A DNA stretch of 64,000 nucleotides from Flavobacteriales bacterium (GCA_905339165.1 CAJPFH010000032.1:1-64000), one strand, 5' to 3'; positions 43,407 through 54,500 are shown, numbered from the stretch's first letter. Program-made: numbers and translations. Notes: a model not told the origin generated them from the letters alone.

Positions 43407-44132
43407 ATGAAAAAAATAATAACCATCTTCTTTCTGTTTTTGTCGGTAATTACCCATATTGCTGCTCAGGAATTTCCTTTGCCTTTTCCGGAAGTGAAAG
43501 AAGAAAGAACAGCAGATACCTCCAAAGGTGTTTCCGGTAAAAATTTTATATACTTGTATATGGGTCTCGGAATGATTGTTGGAAAATCGGAAGGAATGGG
43601 GAGCGATATTTTATATGGGCATTCTACGAATTTTGCAATGGGTTTGCGGTTTTTTCATCATTTCAATAAATTTTACCGTATGGGTGTTGATTTAGGACAC
43701 GATGGTTATTCGTACAGATTAAAGCAAGATTCAACAAAAATATTGCCTAATAATCAACTGCACAATCGTGAAAGAATTGTAATCAATAATTTGAATGTAA
43801 CATTTGTAAATCGCTTAACGATTGGCAAAGCCACTAAAGGAATGGGAACCTTTATAGATGTAGGAGGTTTTGCAGGCTGGACGCATACGAGCATTAATTT
43901 TACTCAAAACGACCATATTATAGCTAATGCGGCCAATGCTACCAAAACACAGACTTATCACAGAGGGCTTGTTTTTGTTGAGGATTATCAATATGGTATT
44001 ACAGCCGGATTTGGCCGAAATTTTTTTCGAATAGTTGCAAAATATCGTTTATCGGATAATTTTAAATCGCAGTTTATTTATTCCGAATTACCCCGAATTA
44101 CCGTAGGTTTGGAACTAGGATTACACCCTTAA
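43407..44132 (+). CDS. Predicted outer-membrane beta-barrel protein (unknown)
   Basis: 241 residues with a signal peptide (to HIAAQ near residue 21) and then repeated amphipathic strands rich in Phe, Tyr and Gly: FIYLYMGLGMIVGKSEGMG, FAMGLRFFHHFNKFYRMGVDLGHDGY, and a final strand with RITVGLELGLHP. This fits a small beta-barrel of the OmpA/OMP_b-brl kind. No function can be assigned. Its last 12 bp overlap the end of aroA on the other strand, a tight convergent arrangement without a visible terminator. Confidence 0.65.
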   Translation: MKKIITIFFLFLSVITHIAAQEFPLPFPEVKEERTADTSKGVSGKNFIYLYMGLGMIVGKSEGMGSDILYGHSTNFAMGLRFFHHFNKFYRMGVDLGHDGYSYRLKQDSTKILPNNQLHNRERIVINNLNVTFVNRLTIGKATKGMGTFIDVGGFAGWTHTSINFTQNDHIIANAANATKTQTYHRGLVFVEDYQYGITAGFGRNFFRIVAKYRLSDNFKSQFIYSELPRITVGLELGLHP

Positions 44133-45353
44133 AACTTCTATGCCAGCTTTGGTTAAGTCGTTCCAAAATGAAGGATACGATTTATCGATAACTTTATCGT
44201 TCTCAATTTCTATCTGAGGATATAAAAGGATAAGTGGAGCAAATGCCATAGCCATTCGATGGTCGTGGTACGTATTAATGAAAACATTTTTGGAATGTTT
44301 TTTACAGCCACTTGTAATGTGTAAAGAGTTATTTTTTTTTTTAGTAGTAGCTCCAAACTTATCTAACTCTTTGCAAACGGCCTCTAATCGATTGGTTTCT
44401 TTTATTTGCAGTGTTTCTAGTCCTGTTAGAAGAGCAGGTATATTCAGTGCGGCACAGGTAACCGCCACTGTTTGTGCCAAATCGGGGCAATCGGAAAAAT
44501 CGCACTGAAAGAATTCAGGTAAACAAATGTTTTTGTTTTTTTTTATAGAAATACCAGTTTGGAGAAAGGTTGTTTCAACGCCAAATGTTTTGTAAATGGT
44601 TGAGAGATCAGCATCGCCCTGCAGGCTGTTTTTTTTCAGATTAGGTATGTGAATAACGGCATCTTCTGCAATGGCCACAAAACTGTACCAATATGAAGCC
44701 GCTGTCCAGTCATTTTCAATACAAATGTTTTTAGCCTTGTAGTTTTGCTGATTTATCGAAATGGTGTTTTCAGAAACAGAATATTCAATTCCGAAATGCC
44801 GCATTATTTCTAAGGTCATTTGTATGTAAGGAACAGAAACTCTTTTGCCGGAGAATTTGATTTCTAAACCATTTTCTAGTGTAGGAGCAATGAGTAAAAG
44901 TGCCGATATGTACTGGCTGCTTACCGATGAATCAATCGTGATGGTTCCTCCTTTTAATTTTTTTCCGACAATGTGCAAGGGCGGAAACCCTTCTTTTTCT
45001 TTGTATGTAATATTTGCTCCCAATGTACAAAGAGCATCTACCAGTATTTTTACAGGGCGTTCTTTCATTCGATGACTGCCGGTTAAAAATACATCGCAAG
45101 GAGTACTTGCAAAAAAGGCGGTTAAAAATCTCAGGGTAGTGCCCCCTTGCCCACAATTTTTTTCTTTGTTTTTGTTTTCGAGTAAATGCTTTAAAACAAC
45201 GGTATCTTCGGCCATCGATAAATTTTCTATAGAGAAAACTTCTTTACAAAGAGCTTGTATCATGAGCACTCTGTTGCTTTCACTTTTTGAAGAAACGAGT
45301 TCTACGGAAAATGGAAATACTTTTTTATTTGAGTGGAGTAAACGAATATTCAC
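44121..45353 (-). CDS. aroA: 3-phosphoshikimate 1-carboxyvinyltransferase (EPSP synthase)
   Basis: 410 residues, near the usual length. The N-terminus has SSKSESNRVLMIQAL (Lys and Arg for phosphoenolpyruvate and shikimate-3-phosphate). GGTTLRFL is the counterpart of the conserved Gly-rich PEP loop. LTGSHRMKERP, SSQYISALLL and KETNRLEAV (catalytic region), and YHDHRMAMAFA near the C-terminus, follow. It makes EPSP in the shikimate pathway. It is immediately downstream of aroB (2 bp), forming aroBA with nadE upstream. Confidence 0.95.
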   Translation of the reverse strand: MNIRLLHSNKKVFPFSVELVSSKSESNRVLMIQALCKEVFSIENLSMAEDTVVLKHLLENKNKEKNCGQGGTTLRFLTAFFASTPCDVFLTGSHRMKERPVKILVDALCTLGANITYKEKEGFPPLHIVGKKLKGGTITIDSSVSSQYISALLLIAPTLENGLEIKFSGKRVSVPYIQMTLEIMRHFGIEYSVSENTISINQQNYKAKNICIENDWTAASYWYSFVAIAEDAVIHIPNLKKNSLQGDADLSTIYKTFGVETTFLQTGISIKKNKNICLPEFFQCDFSDCPDLAQTVAVTCAALNIPALLTGLETLQIKETNRLEAVCKELDKFGATTKKKNNSLHITSGCKKHSKNVFINTYHDHRMAMAFAPLILLYPQIEIENDKVIDKSYPSFWNDLTKAGIEVLRV

Positions 45354-45355
45354 TT

Positions 45356-46447
45356 TTACGGAAATTTTTGCAATGCCGATTTTGAGGAATAAAAATGCAA
45401 AGCCTGTGCAATCATTTCTTCGGCTACCTGTACATCAACAATTCCATCGCCTATAGTATTTAGTAGGGTAAAATAAATGTAGCCATTCCGATTTTTTTTA
45501 TCGTTTCGCATTATTTCCATCAATCGACTACAATGGTTATCATTTATTTCTATGGGTTTATAAAGCGAAAAAATAAAGTTGCATATTTCGTCTAATTCCT
45601 GATGAGGCAATCGCCCCGATTTGTATGAAAGAAAACTTTCGCAAATCATTCCCATTGCTACGGCTTCTCCGTGCAGCACCGATAGCTGCTCCCATTCCAG
45701 CGAAAGACTCTCGATAGCATGGCCAATAGTATGGCCGAAATTGAGTAGTTTTCTTTCGTTTTTTTCTAAAGGATCCGAATGTATAATCTGAAGTTTTATT
45801 TGTATCGAGGCGGGAAGTATTTTTTCAATTTCGTTTAAATCGGATAGGGTGCATTTTTTTATTTTTTCCCAAAGATTTTTATCGGCTATTAAAGCATGTT
45901 TTATGATTTCCGCATATCCGGAAAGCAATTGTTTTTTGCTTTGTGTTCGTATAAATCCGGAAAAAATATAAGTCGCTAAGGGTTGAGAAAAAGTGCCGAT
46001 ACTATTTTTTAGGTTTGCAAAATCAATTCCTGTTTTGCCGCCAATAGCAGCATCGCATTGTGCTAGCAAGGTGGTGGGAATATTTATAAATGAAATACCT
46101 CTTTTGTATGTAGAAGCGATGAAACCTCCCAAATCGCAAATTACACCTCCTCCTAAATTAATGAGAAGAGAATGCCTATCGGTTTCTTTTTTGCAAAGCA
46201 TCTCCCATAGGTTTATACAAGAGTGGATGGTTTTGTTTTCCTCTCCGCTTTCAATCTCCAGTATTTCCACATTTTCTAAAGCAGGCACATGGTGTAAAAG
46301 AACCGGTAAACATTGTTCACTAGTGTGTTCATCGCACAATAAAATTATTTTACTGAATGAAGAAAGCTCAATAAATTCTGATAATGAACCGAGAGAGTGA
46401 TTTCCGATTACGATAGGAGGCGAGGGCAAAGTATTTTCGTGTAACAT
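45356..46447 (-). CDS. aroB: 3-dehydroquinate synthase
   Basis: 363 residues. Motifs are SGEENKTIHSC, LINLGGGVICDLGGFIASTYKRG (NAD-binding and substrate region), AQCDAAIGGKTGID and LLNFGHTIGHAIE (zinc His). It converts DAHP to 3-dehydroquinate, step two of the shikimate pathway, in the cytoplasm. The operon order is nadE-aroB-aroA on the minus strand, with gaps of 4 and 2 bp. Confidence 0.95.
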   Translation of the reverse strand: MLHENTLPSPPIVIGNHSLGSLSEFIELSSFSKIILLCDEHTSEQCLPVLLHHVPALENVEILEIESGEENKTIHSCINLWEMLCKKETDRHSLLINLGGGVICDLGGFIASTYKRGISFINIPTTLLAQCDAAIGGKTGIDFANLKNSIGTFSQPLATYIFSGFIRTQSKKQLLSGYAEIIKHALIADKNLWEKIKKCTLSDLNEIEKILPASIQIKLQIIHSDPLEKNERKLLNFGHTIGHAIESLSLEWEQLSVLHGEAVAMGMICESFLSYKSGRLPHQELDEICNFIFSLYKPIEINDNHCSRLMEIMRNDKKNRNGYIYFTLLNTIGDGIVDVQVAEEMIAQALHFYSSKSALQKFP

Positions 46448-46451
46448 TTTT

Positions 46452-48071
46452 TTAAAATTTAGCTACCAGTGGAATTTTTCGGCCTCTTCCAAATGCTTTT
46501 TTCGAAACTCTAATAACCGGAGGAGCCTGAAATCGTTTGTATTCGGAAGAGTTAAGCATTCTGATAGTACGCATTACGATATTTTCATCGTATCCTTCGA
46601 CAATGATTTGTTCTACGTTTTTTTTCTCTTCTATGTAAAAAAATAGAATTTTATCTAACACAGAGTAATCGGGCAACGAGTCGCTGTCTTTTTGATCTGG
46701 TCGTAATTCGGCCGAAGGAGCCTTGGTAATAATATGTTGTGGAATAATTTCTTTGTTTCGGTTTACATAGTTTACCAGTTCGTACACCTGTGTTTTATAA
46801 ACATCACCTAATACGGAAAGGGCTCCGCATAGGTCTCCGTATAAGGTTCCGTACCCTACGGCCAACTCACTTTTGTTAGAGGTATTGAGTAAAATATATC
46901 CGTGTTTATTGGCTAATGCCATAAGGAGTAAACCGCGTATGCGAGCCTGAATATTTTCTTCGGTGATATCGTTTTTTTTGTTTCCGAAAAAAGGAGATAA
47001 GAGGGTTTCTGCACTATCTACGGCTGTTTGTATGGGTAAAATTATTTTTTTACAGGGGATGTGTTGCAATAGCTTTTCCGAGTCGGAAAGAGAATGTTCA
47101 CTGCTGTATTTCGATGGCATAAGAACTGCGGTAATGTTTTCAGCACCTAATGCATCGGCTGCAATGGCAAGTGTTAATGCCGAATCAATTCCTCCAGAAA
47201 GGCCTAAAATGGCTTGACGAAAATTGTTTTTTGAAAAAAAATCTTTAACTCCTACTTTTAAGGCATTGTATCTGTTTTCTATTTCTGAGGGGTATGTTGT
47301 GTAGTTGGTGGTGTTCAACTTTTTTATGTAGGTAAACTGTAAATCTTCTTCAAATGATTTGCAGAGCAAATGAATTTCTCCTTTTGCATTGTAAACACAA
47401 GAGTTTCCGTCAAACACTAAATCGGTGTTGGCTCCTACGGCATTAACATACACAATAGGGGTATTATTTTTTTTTGCTATTTCAGCAAAGAGAGAGAAAC
47501 GTATCTGTGGTTGTTGGCTATGAAATGGCGAGGCAGCTATATTAATGATTAAATCAGGATTTAGTTTTTTCAACTCATGAATAGGGTTATGCGTGTAGTA
47601 TTTTTCTTGCTCAAACCAAATATCTTCGCACACGCTAAGGGCTATGCGGGTGTTTTTAAAAGTAATTAACTTAAACTCGTTGTTAGGTTCAAAGTAGCGA
47701 CATTCATCGAAAACATCGTAATCGGGTAATAGCGTTTTATGAATCTGAGTTTCTATTTTACTTTGGTTTAAAAAGAAGGCCGAATTAAAAAAGGGCTTGC
47801 CCAATACATTTTTATTTAGCGAGGGGCATCCAACAATAGCCGCAACGGAAGTGCAGTGTTCGGCAATGGAGAGTAATGCATTATTGCAATCTTCTACAAA
47901 ATTATTTTGCAAAAGCAAGTCATCGGGAGGATATCCGCAAATACTTAATTCAGGAAATATTATTAATTCGGCTTCTTTTTCTTTTGCTTCTTTTATATAG
48001 GAAATTATTTTACCGCTATTTCCTTCGATATCACCAACTATTGAATTTATTTGGGCAAGAGCAATTTTCAT
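46452..48071 (-). CDS. nadE: Glutamine-dependent NAD+ synthetase
   Basis: 539 residues, two domains. The N-terminal nitrilase-type glutaminase (1-260) has the Glu in LIIFPELSICGYPPDDLL, the Lys in HKTLLPDYDVFDE and the nucleophilic Cys in LSVCEDIW. The C-terminal synthetase has the P-loop LSGGIDSALTLAIA, ARIRGLLLMALAN and TSNKSELAVGYGTLYGD. It amidates deamido-NAD in the cytoplasm. Neighbouring GldB/GldC genes lie on the other strand beyond one more gene. nadE starts the aro operon, 11 bp after an outer-membrane protein gene. Confidence 0.96.
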   Translation of the reverse strand: MKIALAQINSIVGDIEGNSGKIISYIKEAKEKEAELIIFPELSICGYPPDDLLLQNNFVEDCNNALLSIAEHCTSVAAIVGCPSLNKNVLGKPFFNSAFFLNQSKIETQIHKTLLPDYDVFDECRYFEPNNEFKLITFKNTRIALSVCEDIWFEQEKYYTHNPIHELKKLNPDLIINIAASPFHSQQPQIRFSLFAEIAKKNNTPIVYVNAVGANTDLVFDGNSCVYNAKGEIHLLCKSFEEDLQFTYIKKLNTTNYTTYPSEIENRYNALKVGVKDFFSKNNFRQAILGLSGGIDSALTLAIAADALGAENITAVLMPSKYSSEHSLSDSEKLLQHIPCKKIILPIQTAVDSAETLLSPFFGNKKNDITEENIQARIRGLLLMALANKHGYILLNTSNKSELAVGYGTLYGDLCGALSVLGDVYKTQVYELVNYVNRNKEIIPQHIITKAPSAELRPDQKDSDSLPDYSVLDKILFFYIEEKKNVEQIIVEGYDENIVMRTIRMLNSSEYKRFQAPPVIRVSKKAFGRGRKIPLVAKF

Positions 48072-48082
48072 TTGCTTGCATC

Positions 48083-48853
48083 TTAGAAAAATATGCCCAC
48101 TGTAAGAGCAATATAGTTGGTTAATGCATGTGCTTTTTTATCATCTTTCAGCGGTTCTCCCGAAGGGTGGGTAAGTACATTGCCCTTATTATCTACTTTA
48201 TACACTACTTTGTTTTTAGAAAAAACATTGGTGAACCCGTTATGAAAAGATGCACCAAAAACTATAGAGGTGTTTCCGGAAATATTATATTCTGCTCCAA
48301 TGCCAATACACATTGCCGGGCGAAAGAGTTTGGTTTCTTTAGACACGTCTATTTTTTTTTCGGAGTACTCAAACTGAGAACTTACTCCGGCCAACATGCT
48401 GCTAACATTTGCGTTTGCTTTTAATTTCATTCCGGCATCAATTCCCATGTGGGCAAAATAAGTTAAATAGCCAATTTCATTTGTTTTAAGTTTAAGGTGA
48501 AGTGGAATATTTACATATTGCATATTGTATTTTGCTTCGGTAAGACCAACGTATCCAATATTATCTACCTTAACATAGTTGGGATATTCAATGGTTCCAC
48601 CTAAATAAACCACTTCTAAACCAGTTGCAAGAGCGTAATTATTGCTGCCCAGCCCAATATCCATCATAATGCCATACGCAAAACCGAGCGATGGCTTTTT
48701 ATATTTAAATGTACTAGTTTCCGGTTTTAACCAACCCATATTGGGTTCGGCTTTTATCCCAAATCTAAAAGGTCGGTAAGAATCTGCTTCCTCTTGGGTA
48801 AATGCAAAAAGGAAGCAAAACAAAAAGAAAATTATAGCCGTTAACTTTTTCAT
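48083..48853 (-). CDS. PorT-family-like outer-membrane beta-barrel protein
   Basis: 256 residues with a signal peptide (FAFTQE). The body shows the pattern of the 8-strand outer-membrane beta-barrel (PorT-like) family: FRFGIKAEPNMGWLKPE near the N-terminus, GFAYGIMMDIGLGSNNYALATGLEVVYLGG, and PLHLKLKTNEIGYLTYFAHMGID in the middle, ending in a terminal IALTVGIFF strand. True PorT belongs to T9SS, but many such barrels have no known role, so no symbol is given. It precedes nadE by 11 bp on the same strand. Confidence 0.75.
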   Translation of the reverse strand: MKKLTAIIFFLFCFLFAFTQEEADSYRPFRFGIKAEPNMGWLKPETSTFKYKKPSLGFAYGIMMDIGLGSNNYALATGLEVVYLGGTIEYPNYVKVDNIGYVGLTEAKYNMQYVNIPLHLKLKTNEIGYLTYFAHMGIDAGMKLKANANVSSMLAGVSSQFEYSEKKIDVSKETKLFRPAMCIGIGAEYNISGNTSIVFGASFHNGFTNVFSKNKVVYKVDNKGNVLTHPSGEPLKDDKKAHALTNYIALTVGIFF

Positions 48854-48860
48854 ACTTTTG
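48853..48860 (+). promoter_or_regulatory. -7 element for gldB
   Basis: TACTTTTG matches TAnnTTTG exactly and leaves a leader of about 32 nt before the gldB ATG at 48899. No -33 TTTG is seen at the expected place. Confidence 0.45.
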
Positions 48861-48898
48861 AAGAAATTTATTTTATTACAATATTAGTATTTTTAGGT

Positions 48899-49909
48899 AT
48901 GCGTAACACTTGGTTTTGTGTTTTTTTATTAGGGGTAGGTTGTATTTTTTCATGCGTAAATAAACCGGAGATACCTGATGTTACTGGCATTTCGATTGAT
49001 AGTAAAGTAATGCGTTTCGAAAACGATTTATTCGCTTTTAAGGGAAAGGAAATGAACGAGAACGATGTGCAGCAACTTAAAGAAAAATACGGCTTGCTTT
49101 TTGACCGTTTTGTGCAACGTATTATACGTGTAGGTAAACCTGACGACCCTTCGTTGGCCTACTACCTTACTTCTTTTGTAAACGATGAAAATGTATATGA
49201 TGTGTATGTCGATTGTGAAAAGAAATACCGCGATTTTAGCCGTTACGAAAAGGAATTGGAAGATGCTTTTAAACTGCACAAATACTATTTAACCGAAGCA
49301 GTAACACCTGCCATTTATACTTTTGTTTCGGGTTTCAATTATGCCATTGCGGCCGATGATAGCATGCTGGCTATTGGGTTAGATATGTATCTCGGAAAAG
49401 ATTGCAAATATTATCCGCTGCTGGGTTTACCCGGTTTTAAAATTAAAAATATGCAGGAGCAATATATTGTTTCCGATGCGGTGTTTAGTTGGCTTTCGGT
49501 TGAATTTGAAGAACCCCAAACAGCTAACGATTTAATAGGAAAAATGGTTTATTTCGGTAAGTTATATTATGCACTTAAAAAGCTTTTGCCCGAAAAGCAT
49601 GATACTCTACTTACCGGATTTACTGCCAAACAACTGGAGTGGTGCTATAACAACGAAAAAGAGATATGGGCTTATTTTGTAAACAACAATTTATTTTTTA
49701 ATCAGGAGCAAACGGTAATAACAAAATTTATGGGCGATGCTCCTTTTACACCCGGTTTTCCGGAAGGCTCGCCCGGTAGGGTGGGGCATTGGCTGGGTTG
49801 GCAAATTGTAAAAAATTATGTGAAACAACAGTCCGATTTACCTCTTTCGGATTTGATGAAAGAAACCGATTACCATAAAATATTCAACCAGTCGAAATAT
49901 AAACCTTAA
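48899..49909 (+). CDS. gldB: Gliding motility lipoprotein GldB-like
   Basis: 336 residues with a lipobox (IFSC). The GldB-family features are VMRFENDLFAF near residue 40, YDVYVDCEKKYRDFSRYEKELEDAF near 98, and the C-terminal PGFPEGSPGRVGHWLGWQIVKNYV. GldB is an envelope lipoprotein needed for gliding and, with other Gld proteins, for T9SS function in flavobacteria. Many nongliding Bacteroidota also carry it, so motility is not implied. It is followed directly by gldC (TAATG overlap), the arrangement known from Flavobacterium. Confidence 0.88.
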   Translation: MRNTWFCVFLLGVGCIFSCVNKPEIPDVTGISIDSKVMRFENDLFAFKGKEMNENDVQQLKEKYGLLFDRFVQRIIRVGKPDDPSLAYYLTSFVNDENVYDVYVDCEKKYRDFSRYEKELEDAFKLHKYYLTEAVTPAIYTFVSGFNYAIAADDSMLAIGLDMYLGKDCKYYPLLGLPGFKIKNMQEQYIVSDAVFSWLSVEFEEPQTANDLIGKMVYFGKLYYALKKLLPEKHDTLLTGFTAKQLEWCYNNEKEIWAYFVNNNLFFNQEQTVITKFMGDAPFTPGFPEGSPGRVGHWLGWQIVKNYVKQQSDLPLSDLMKETDYHKIFNQSKYKP

Positions 49910-50241
49910 TGCGAATGAAGAACTCCGAGATAAAACTGAATGTTGGGCTTGATGAAAACAATGTTCCCGAAAAAATTACTTGGTATGCCGAAGACTCATC
50001 GGATAAACCTGCCGAAGCAAAAGGCGTAATGCTTACCCTTTGGGATAAAAAAGAGAATAATACCTTGCGTATAGATTTATGGACCAAAGAAATGACGGTA
50101 GAAGAGATGCGTTTCTTTTGCTGTCAAACTATGCTCACTTTGTCCGATACTTTTTTAAGAGCCACCGGAGATGCTGAGAATGCAAGTGTTTTAAAAGAGT
50201 TTGCTGCAAATTTTGCTAAAAAATTAAGCGTACTAAAATAA
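49909..50241 (+). CDS. gldC: Gliding motility protein GldC-like
   Basis: 110 residues (ATG 49909; ATG 49915 is also possible). Conserved features are SEIKLNVGLDENNVPEKITWYAED, the LRIDLWTKEMTVEEMRFF segment and LSDTFLRATGD, as in flavobacterial GldC. It is a small soluble protein of unknown biochemical role that improves gliding. The start overlaps the gldB stop by 1 bp, and the M20 gene follows 5 bp later, so three genes share one transcript. Confidence 0.9.
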   Translation: MRMKNSEIKLNVGLDENNVPEKITWYAEDSSDKPAEAKGVMLTLWDKKENNTLRIDLWTKEMTVEEMRFFCCQTMLTLSDTFLRATGDAENASVLKEFAANFAKKLSVLK

Positions 50242-50246
50242 ATTGT

Positions 50247-51452
50247 ATGTCGAGTATTACACCCCAACATATAAAAAAACAAACCGAAGAAATTATCAAT
50301 GAAGTAATACTTATACGCAGGTATTTGCATCAGCATCCGGAGTTGTCCTTTAAGGAATACAATACAGCGGCCTACGTACAAAAAAAACTTACCGAATGGA
50401 AAATTCCTTTTATAGCAGGCATCGCAGAAACGGGCATTTTAGCCACCATAGAAGGACGTAATCCTTCCAAAAAAACAATTACCCTGCGAGCCGATATAGA
50501 TGCGTTACCCATACAGGAAGAAAACAATATTGATTTTTGTTCTAAGAACCATGGCATTATGCACGCTTGCGGGCATGATGTGCATGCCGCTTGCCTTTTG
50601 GGTGCCGCAAAAATTTTATTCAACCATAAAGAAAAATTTGAGGGAAGCATTCAACTGCTTTTTCAGCCGGGTGAAGAAAAATTGCCGGGAGGAGCATCAT
50701 TAGTAATTAAAGAGGGGGTGTTTGCCAACAAGGCTCCCGCTTCGGTATTAGGCCAACATGTTTACCCACAGTTAGAAGCCGGAAAAGTGGGTTTTAAAAA
50801 AGGAATGTACATGGCATCGGCCGATGAACTATATCTTACTGTTAAAGGGAAAGGTGGGCATGCGGCTCTGCCTTCCGATTACATAAATCCTTTACTCATT
50901 GCTTCAGAAATTCTTATTCGGTTAAACGAGCTTTTTATGAATCCTCAAAAACATATAATACCAAATAATATTCCTACGGTATTGGCTTTTGGAAAAATAG
51001 AAGGAAGGGGAGCAACTAATGTAATACCTGCTGAAGTAAAAATAGAAGGAACATTTCGAACCTTTAATGAAGAATGGAGAAAAGAAGCTCACCAAATTTT
51101 AAAAAATACCGCCCATAAAATTGCCACGGAAATGGGAGGAGATTGTGATTTTAATATTGAAGTGGGTTATCCCTTTTTGGTAAACGATACTACGGTTACC
51201 GAAGTGGCCATAAAGGCTGCCGAAGAATTTTTAGGAAAGGAAAATGTGGTAGACTTAGATTTACGTATGACATCGGAAGATTTTGCATTTTATACCCAGC
51301 TATATCCATCTTGTTTTTACCGCCTGGGTGTGGCCACTAAAAATGCTAAAAATTCAGGGTTGCACACACCTACCTTTAATATTGATGAATCGGCTATGAA
51401 CACCGGTGTGGGTCTTTTTACTTGGATTGCACTAAAGTTGCTTGAAAAATAA
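50247..51452 (+). CDS. M20D-family amidohydrolase
   Basis: 401 residues, N-acyl-amino-acid/hippurate hydrolase type. Motifs are DIDALPIQEE, MHACGHDVHAACLLGAAKIL (metal His and Cys), LFQPGEEKLPGGASLVIKEG (catalytic Glu-Glu) and GKGGHAALPSDYINPLLIASEIL at the dimerisation domain. It hydrolyses an N-acyl or N-carbamoyl group from an amino acid; the substrate is unknown. There is no signal peptide. It lies 5 bp behind gldC and is convergent with the efflux genes. Confidence 0.9.
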   Translation: MSSITPQHIKKQTEEIINEVILIRRYLHQHPELSFKEYNTAAYVQKKLTEWKIPFIAGIAETGILATIEGRNPSKKTITLRADIDALPIQEENNIDFCSKNHGIMHACGHDVHAACLLGAAKILFNHKEKFEGSIQLLFQPGEEKLPGGASLVIKEGVFANKAPASVLGQHVYPQLEAGKVGFKKGMYMASADELYLTVKGKGGHAALPSDYINPLLIASEILIRLNELFMNPQKHIIPNNIPTVLAFGKIEGRGATNVIPAEVKIEGTFRTFNEEWRKEAHQILKNTAHKIATEMGGDCDFNIEVGYPFLVNDTTVTEVAIKAAEEFLGKENVVDLDLRMTSEDFAFYTQLYPSCFYRLGVATKNAKNSGLHTPTFNIDESAMNTGVGLFTWIALKLLEK

Positions 51453-51519
51453 AAATTTTACTTTTTTAGATTTTCACTTTATTTTTTTCTGGGGCTTTTT
51501 CAGTATGGCTTCACGATAT

Positions 51520-54500
51520 TTATTTACTTTTATAAAATCTATACTTTACCTTCATAAGCAAGAAGAACATTACCGGTACAATAATGAGGGTAAGAAAGGT
51601 GGCAAAACTTAATCCAAAAATAACTGTCCACGACATAGGCCCCCAAAATAAAACATTATCGCCTCCAAAATAAATGTTGGGATTATAATCCGAAAGCAGC
51701 GTAAAGAAATTAATATTCATACCGGTTGCCAGCGGAATTAATCCTAGTACAGTGGTAATGGCAGTAAGTAAAACAGGCCTTAATCGTGTTTTGCCGGCAG
51801 CCACAATACAATGCATAGTGTCTTCTATACTTAGTTTTTGGCTCTCTTCTAAATAAAGTTCGCTTTTTCTTTTACTGATTAATAGATTGGTATAATCAAT
51901 TAATACAATGGCATTATTTACAACCACTCCGGCTAATGAAATGATACCAATCATGGTCATTATTACAATAAAATCCATCTGAAAGATAACCAAACCAAGT
52001 AGCACACCAATTAAACTTAGTACTACCGAACTTACAATAATGAGAGGTGCAGAAACTGAATTAAATTGTGCTACAATAATTAAGAAGATAAGAAACACGG
52101 CAATTAAAAGTGCTTTACTTAGAAAGGCCATTTCTTTTTCCTGATCTTCCTGTTCTCCTGTAAATTTAAAGGAGTAGCCTTCGGGCAATGTATAATCTTT
52201 CATTATTTTTTTAAGTTCAGAAACCACTTCGTTTGGATTTCTTCCTTCCGAGATATTAGAAGAAATAGAAACTATGCGATTGAAATTTTTTCTCTTTACA
52301 GCACTATACGTAGAGGTGTAAACCGGACTGGTAATGGTGCTAAGTGGAATTTGGCGTATTTGCCCATTGCTTTGGTCGCGGAAGGTAATTCTTTGGTTTA
52401 GTAATAAATCCTGGCTATACCTGAAATTATCTTTTAACCGGAGTTGAATTGGGTAATCATCTTCTCCATCTTTGTAGGTAGAAATTTCTTTTCCGAATAA
52501 TGCCGTACGTATGGTAGAGGCAACCTGAAAGGTAGAAACATTAAACCTGCGAGCTTTGCTGCGATCCACATCTACCAAGAGTTCGGGTAATCCGGTTTCA
52601 ATATCTAACTTTAAATCTTCTACACCTTTTACATTGTTTAGGTCAATATGGTTTTTAATGGCTACGGCATAGGTAATAATAGAATCATAGTCGTTTCCGG
52701 TAATTTCTATATTGATGGGTTTTTTTCTTGGAGGGCCGTTTTGATTTTTATCTACGGTTATAGTAACCCCCGGTATTCCGGTTATTTTTTTTCGAATTTC
52801 TTCCATCACATCATTGGTATTTACGCCTCTTCTAAATTCGTATTCAACAAAAGAAATGGTTATTCGGGCTTTGTGTGGCGTGTTGCCCAATGAAGCTCCC
52901 TGAGCCGGGTCGCTAGTTCCTTCGCCCACTTGTGCAATGAAAGAATTGGCTAAAAAGTTGCGAGTTACTTCTTTTCCGTTTTCCATTACTTTTTCGTTGT
53001 ATTTAGAAATTACCTCTTCCACCATCTTTTCAACTTTTTGAGCGGCTTTATTTGTGGTGTTAATGTCGGTTCCTATGGGTTTTTCGATAAAGATATTAAT
53101 GTAGGCCGGCTCGTTTTCCGGAAAAAATTCTACTTTAGGTGTAAATACGATCATTAAAAAAAACGAAAAGAAAAGTAAACCAAAAGTGCCTATAAATAAG
53201 TTGCGTGCGTTTTTGCCTCTAAGGACAAACTGTAGTGTTTGCTCATATTTTGCTTCTAAACGAGGCAGCCATTTGTTTTGAAAGGAAACTGATGCAGGGT
53301 ATAATGCATAAAGATTTAAGATTCCAAAAATTGAAGCCACGAAAAATAAATTACCTAATACAAAAAGTTTTAGCAATAAAAAGAGAACTCCCAATCCTGC
53401 AAAAATGGCACTTCTTTTCAGTACACTTTTTGAGTTGGGTTTGGTTTCTTCTGTTTTCATGAACGAGGCTGCAAAAGCCGGATTAATAACCAAGCCAACA
53501 AAAAGAGAAGATCCCAATACGGTAATTAAGGTAATGGGTAAATACTGCATAAATTCTCCCATCATTCCGGGCCAGAAGGCTAATGGTAAAAATGCAGCCA
53601 ATGTAGTGGCTGTGGAGGAAATTATAGGCCACGCTACTTCTCCAACCCCTTGTTTGGAGGCTTCTAATATTGGCAATCCCTCACTTCGCATACGGTAAAT
53701 ATTTTCGATTACCACAATGCCATTATCTACCAACATACCCAGTGCAAGAATGAGAGAAAATAATACGATTAGGTTTAGGGTTACTCCCATTGCCCCTAAA
53801 ATCATAAAGGCCATAAACATTGATAAGGGAATGGCCATGCCCACAAACAAGGCGTTTCGAAGACCAAGAAAAAATAATAATACTAGCACCACTAAAATTA
53901 CACCCGAAATAATGCTATTCTCTAAATTATCAACTTGGTTACGGGTTTTATTACTTTGGTCGTTTGTTACAGAAATGATAAGGTTTTCCGGGAAAATCGT
54001 TTGTTTTGATTTTTCTATTATTTGATTTATTTTGGTAGAAGCCTCCAGTAAATTTTCGCCTCCTCTTTTTACTACATCTAACATCACTACCGGCTGAAAA
54101 TACTCGCGGGCATAACTTTTTACTTCGGCTCCTTCGAATTTAACATCTGCAATGTCTTTTAAATACACGATATTAAAATGTTCTTGTTTAATAATTACAT
54201 TTTTTAATTCGTCTATCGAAGTAAAATCGCCCGAAACGCGAACGGTTCTTCGTTGGTTTTCGGTTAAAATTTCTCCTCCGGATATAGTAAGATTTTCTGA
54301 AGCCACCGCATTTTCAATATCCTGAAAGCTAATTTGCATAGCTTCCATTTTATGCATATCTACTTCAATTTTCACCTCTTTTTCTTCTACACCTCGTATT
54401 TCTACTTTCGATATTTCGGGCAGGTTTTCAATTTCGTCTTCCAGGTATTCGGCATATTTTTTAAGTTGGTCTATCGAGAAATCGCCCGATAAATTAATGT